Positions 9,483-10,843 of a stretch of DNA of 10,843 nucleotides are shown here, in pieces. The stretch covers positions 1 to 10,843 of the forward strand of contig JAIWOS010000095.1 in the NCBI GenBank assembly GCA_020217265.1. Direction: 5' to 3'. The notes under the pieces are model-generated. The model was not told the origin of the DNA. It made no database searches and saw only the letters and a list, made by a program, of their open reading frames with translations. The stretch's first letter is position 1. The number at the start of each line of letters is the position of its first letter. A program made the position numbers and the translations under genes. The DNA comes from Thiobacillus sp. (GTDB lineage Bacteria; Pseudomonadota; Gammaproteobacteria; Burkholderiales; Thiobacillaceae).

Positions 9483-10064
9483 ATGAAAACGAAGCTGGGC
9501 AGGGCGGCGCTGGCAGGGCTGATGTCGATGGCAATGACGCATGCGGCGACCGCCGCGCAGGTGGTGGTGGATTTCGAGGGTATCCATGCGTCCTGGGAAC
9601 TGGCGGACGGCTACGGCGGGCTCTCGGGCTGGGAGGCCGCGGGAGGCCTGCGCACGCAATATCCCTGGGCGCTGGGCGACAACCTCTTCCACGGCTGGGG
9701 CGGCAGCCTCAGCTTCGACGCCGCGCCCGTCGTGTTCGACGGACTCTATTACACCTACTGGGGCGGCGACGGCAGCGTGGGCGGCTTTTCCCTGCTCTAC
9801 CAGGGCGCGGTGGTACACACGGTCGCCGTCAGCGCCGACACCCAGCCGGCCACGCTGTACTGGCTGCCGTCCGGCTACGCCGGGCTGGTGGACGAAATCC
9901 GCTTCGTGCCGGCTTCGGATGGTTTCCTCGTGGACAATCTCACCTACACGACGGTGGCGTCGGTGCCCGAGCCGGCGCTGGCTGGCCAGCTGGCGGCCGG
10001 ACTCGGCCTGCTTGGGCTGCTGGTCTGGCGGCGCAGCTGCCGGCAACCGGTCGCCCGGTCGTGA
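9483..10064 (+). CDS. PEP-CTERM sorting-signal secreted protein
   Basis: This 193-residue exported protein has a signal peptide of about 25 residues (cleavage near ATAA|Q). The mature region is rich in Gly, Trp, Tyr and Phe with a beta-sheet look (DGYGGLSGW, FDGLYYTYWGGDG, VDEIRF, FLVDNLTY), as in many lectin-like PEP-CTERM proteins. The C-terminus has the tripartite sorting signal: VPEP at 161-164, a hydrophobic helix at about 167-182, then a basic tail (RRSCRQPVARS). In such systems exosortase (EpsH/XrtA family) cuts at the PEP motif, and the proteins are linked to exopolysaccharide and biofilm. No exosortase gene lies in this window. The start at 9483 has a good ribosome site. The stop overlaps the next gene's GTG (GTGA at 10061-10064). 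The class is secure; the ligand or role is unknown. Confidence 0.9.
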   Translation: MKTKLGRAALAGLMSMAMTHAATAAQVVVDFEGIHASWELADGYGGLSGWEAAGGLRTQYPWALGDNLFHGWGGSLSFDAAPVVFDGLYYTYWGGDGSVGGFSLLYQGAVVHTVAVSADTQPATLYWLPSGYAGLVDEIRFVPASDGFLVDNLTYTTVASVPEPALAGQLAAGLGLLGLLVWRRSCRQPVARS

Positions 10065-10309
10065 CGGGGCGTGCCGCATTGTCGCCCGCCGTGCTGGCGG
10101 TGCTGCTCTCGGCCTGCTCGATGGACGGCGCCTGCCATGGTCTCTACGGGGCACTGGTGCGGCAGCATTGTGCGGATCGCCCCGGCCAGCCGGCTTGCGC
10201 GGGCGACCACAAAACGTACGATGATTACCGGCAGGCGCGCGCGCAGCTGCTGAAACTGCATGCAACTTACGATTGCGCCGATCAACCGACAGGGGAGCAC
10301 GACCGATGA
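10061..10309 (+). CDS. Small cysteine-rich lipoprotein
   Basis: This 82-residue protein of unknown function has an N-terminal lipoprotein signal with lipobox LSAC (lipidated Cys19). The mature part holds four more Cys (25, 37, 46, 72), enough for two disulphides in the periplasm, and a charged helix-like stretch, KTYDDYRQARAQLLKL. The start is GTG, overlapping the previous stop. No ATG gives the signal sequence, because the first internal Met is after the lipobox, and no ribosome site precedes the GTG, so it likely depends on translational coupling. Its stop overlaps the next ATG (ATGA at 10306-10309). The lipobox and the overlaps on both sides argue that this is a real gene despite its size. 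I recognise no homolog. Confidence 0.72.
   Translation: MTGRAALSPAVLAVLLSACSMDGACHGLYGALVRQHCADRPGQPACAGDHKTYDDYRQARAQLLKLHATYDCADQPTGEHDR
10291..10297 (+). promoter_or_regulatory. Ribosome binding site AGGGGAG for the hydrolase gene
   Basis: AGGGGAG ends 8 bases before the ATG at 10306 and lies inside the small lipoprotein gene. It supports the ATG that overlaps that gene's stop as the true start. Confidence 0.65.
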
Positions 10310-10843
10310 ATGGCCTGCTGCGTATCGCGTCCTTGGGGGCCGCCCTGCTGCTCTCGGCCTGTGCCAGCCTGCCCGGCGCGCGCACCGAACATCTGGCCGG
10401 CCATCGCGTGGAGTACGTGCTGGCAGGGCAGGGTGCGCCCGTGGTCGTGTTCGAAAATGGCCTCGCCGGGCGGCTGGACGGGTGGGCCAAGGTGCTGCCC
10501 GCGATCGCCGAGGACACCACCGCCTTCGCCTACAACCGCCCGGGCACGGGCGACAGCGCGCCACCCGCCACGCCGCGCGACGGCGATCACGTGGTCGAGG
10601 AATTGCGCGCCATGCTGCGCGATCGCGGCCTGCGCCCGCCCTACGTGCTGGTGGGGCTCTCGCTCGGCGGCCTGTACATGCAGCTCTATGCGCGGCGGCA
10701 TCCCGAAGACGTGGCGGCGCTCGTGCTGGTCGACTCCACCCACCCCGCGCAGTTGCAGGGCGCGGGCGCGCGCGAACACTGGCCGCTCTGGGTGCGCGCC
10801 GTCGTCGGCGTGACCACCAACGCCGCGGCCAAGGCCGAGCTCG
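10306..10843 (+). CDS. Alpha/beta-hydrolase lipoprotein, 3' end outside window
   Basis: The frame is open from the ATG at 10306 to the window edge (179 whole codons), so the gene is cut on the right. The N-terminus is a lipoprotein signal with lipobox LSAC (Cys19). The rest is the first half of an alpha/beta-hydrolase: strand and oxyanion-hole region VVVFENGLAG (46-55), YNRPGTGDS (76-84), the nucleophile elbow VGLSLGG with Ser119 (116-122), and LVDSTHP (141-147) after the next strand. The usual HG of the oxyanion loop is replaced by EN. The catalytic His and probably the acid lie beyond the window. It should be a membrane-anchored periplasmic esterase, lipase or peptidase-like enzyme. It is the third gene of the chain beginning with the PEP-CTERM gene, with a good ribosome site 8 bases upstream. 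The substrate is unknown. Confidence 0.88.
   Translation, partial: MNGLLRIASLGAALLLSACASLPGARTEHLAGHRVEYVLAGQGAPVVVFENGLAGRLDGWAKVLPAIAEDTTAFAYNRPGTGDSAPPATPRDGDHVVEELRAMLRDRGLRPPYVLVGLSLGGLYMQLYARRHPEDVAALVLVDSTHPAQLQGAGAREHWPLWVRAVVGVTTNAAAKAEL

Noticed and set aside
9399..10520. 373-codon minus-strand frame across the PEP-CTERM and lipoprotein genes
   Set aside because: Arg/Ala/Pro-rich shadow; the three plus-strand genes have signal peptides, lipoboxes and ribosome sites.

Overview
The window is dense, GC-rich Gram-negative chromosomal DNA. A PEP-CTERM protein, a HemN-type anaerobic haem enzyme, LolA-like and outer-membrane barrel genes and many ATGA/GTGA gene overlaps together suggest a betaproteobacterium, perhaps of the Thiobacillus/Rhodocyclales type. 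The genus is a guess from gene content. I saw no rRNA, tRNA, CRISPR array or insertion sequence, and no stretch over 300 bases lacks a gene.

Region 1 (2-3234, + strand): phosphoenolpyruvate carboxylase (ppc), whose 5' end lies outside the window, overlaps by ATGA a small gene for a one-helix, coiled-coil inner-membrane protein of unknown function. The two are probably co-translated.

Region 2 (3215-7795, - strand): a compact three-gene operon, read right to left. It encodes a secreted LolA-like periplasmic protein, an outer-membrane beta-barrel with an unusual proline-rich N-terminal linker, and an RND/MMPL-type inner-membrane transporter. One protein for each envelope compartment suggests a complete trans-envelope route for a hydrophobic substrate. 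The module is visibly less GC-rich than its flanks and its last gene runs 20 bases into the end of Region 1, so it may have been acquired by transfer. This is the best candidate in the window for an uncharacterised system.

Region 3 (7796-7947): a divergent intergenic region with two perfect dyads. One (TTGAAT-N5-ATTCAA) lies just before the LolA-like gene. The other, together with a tandem GATAAAAA repeat, lies just before hemN.

Region 4 (7948-9318, + strand): hemN, the oxygen-independent coproporphyrinogen III dehydrogenase, complete and with its key motifs intact.

Region 5 (9319-10843, + strand): a 164-base gap with a perfect 10-bp dyad, then three genes chained by GTGA and ATGA overlaps. 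They encode a PEP-CTERM secreted protein, a tiny cysteine-rich lipoprotein, and a lipoprotein with an alpha/beta-hydrolase fold that runs off the right edge. This looks like a small cell-surface operon whose role is not known.
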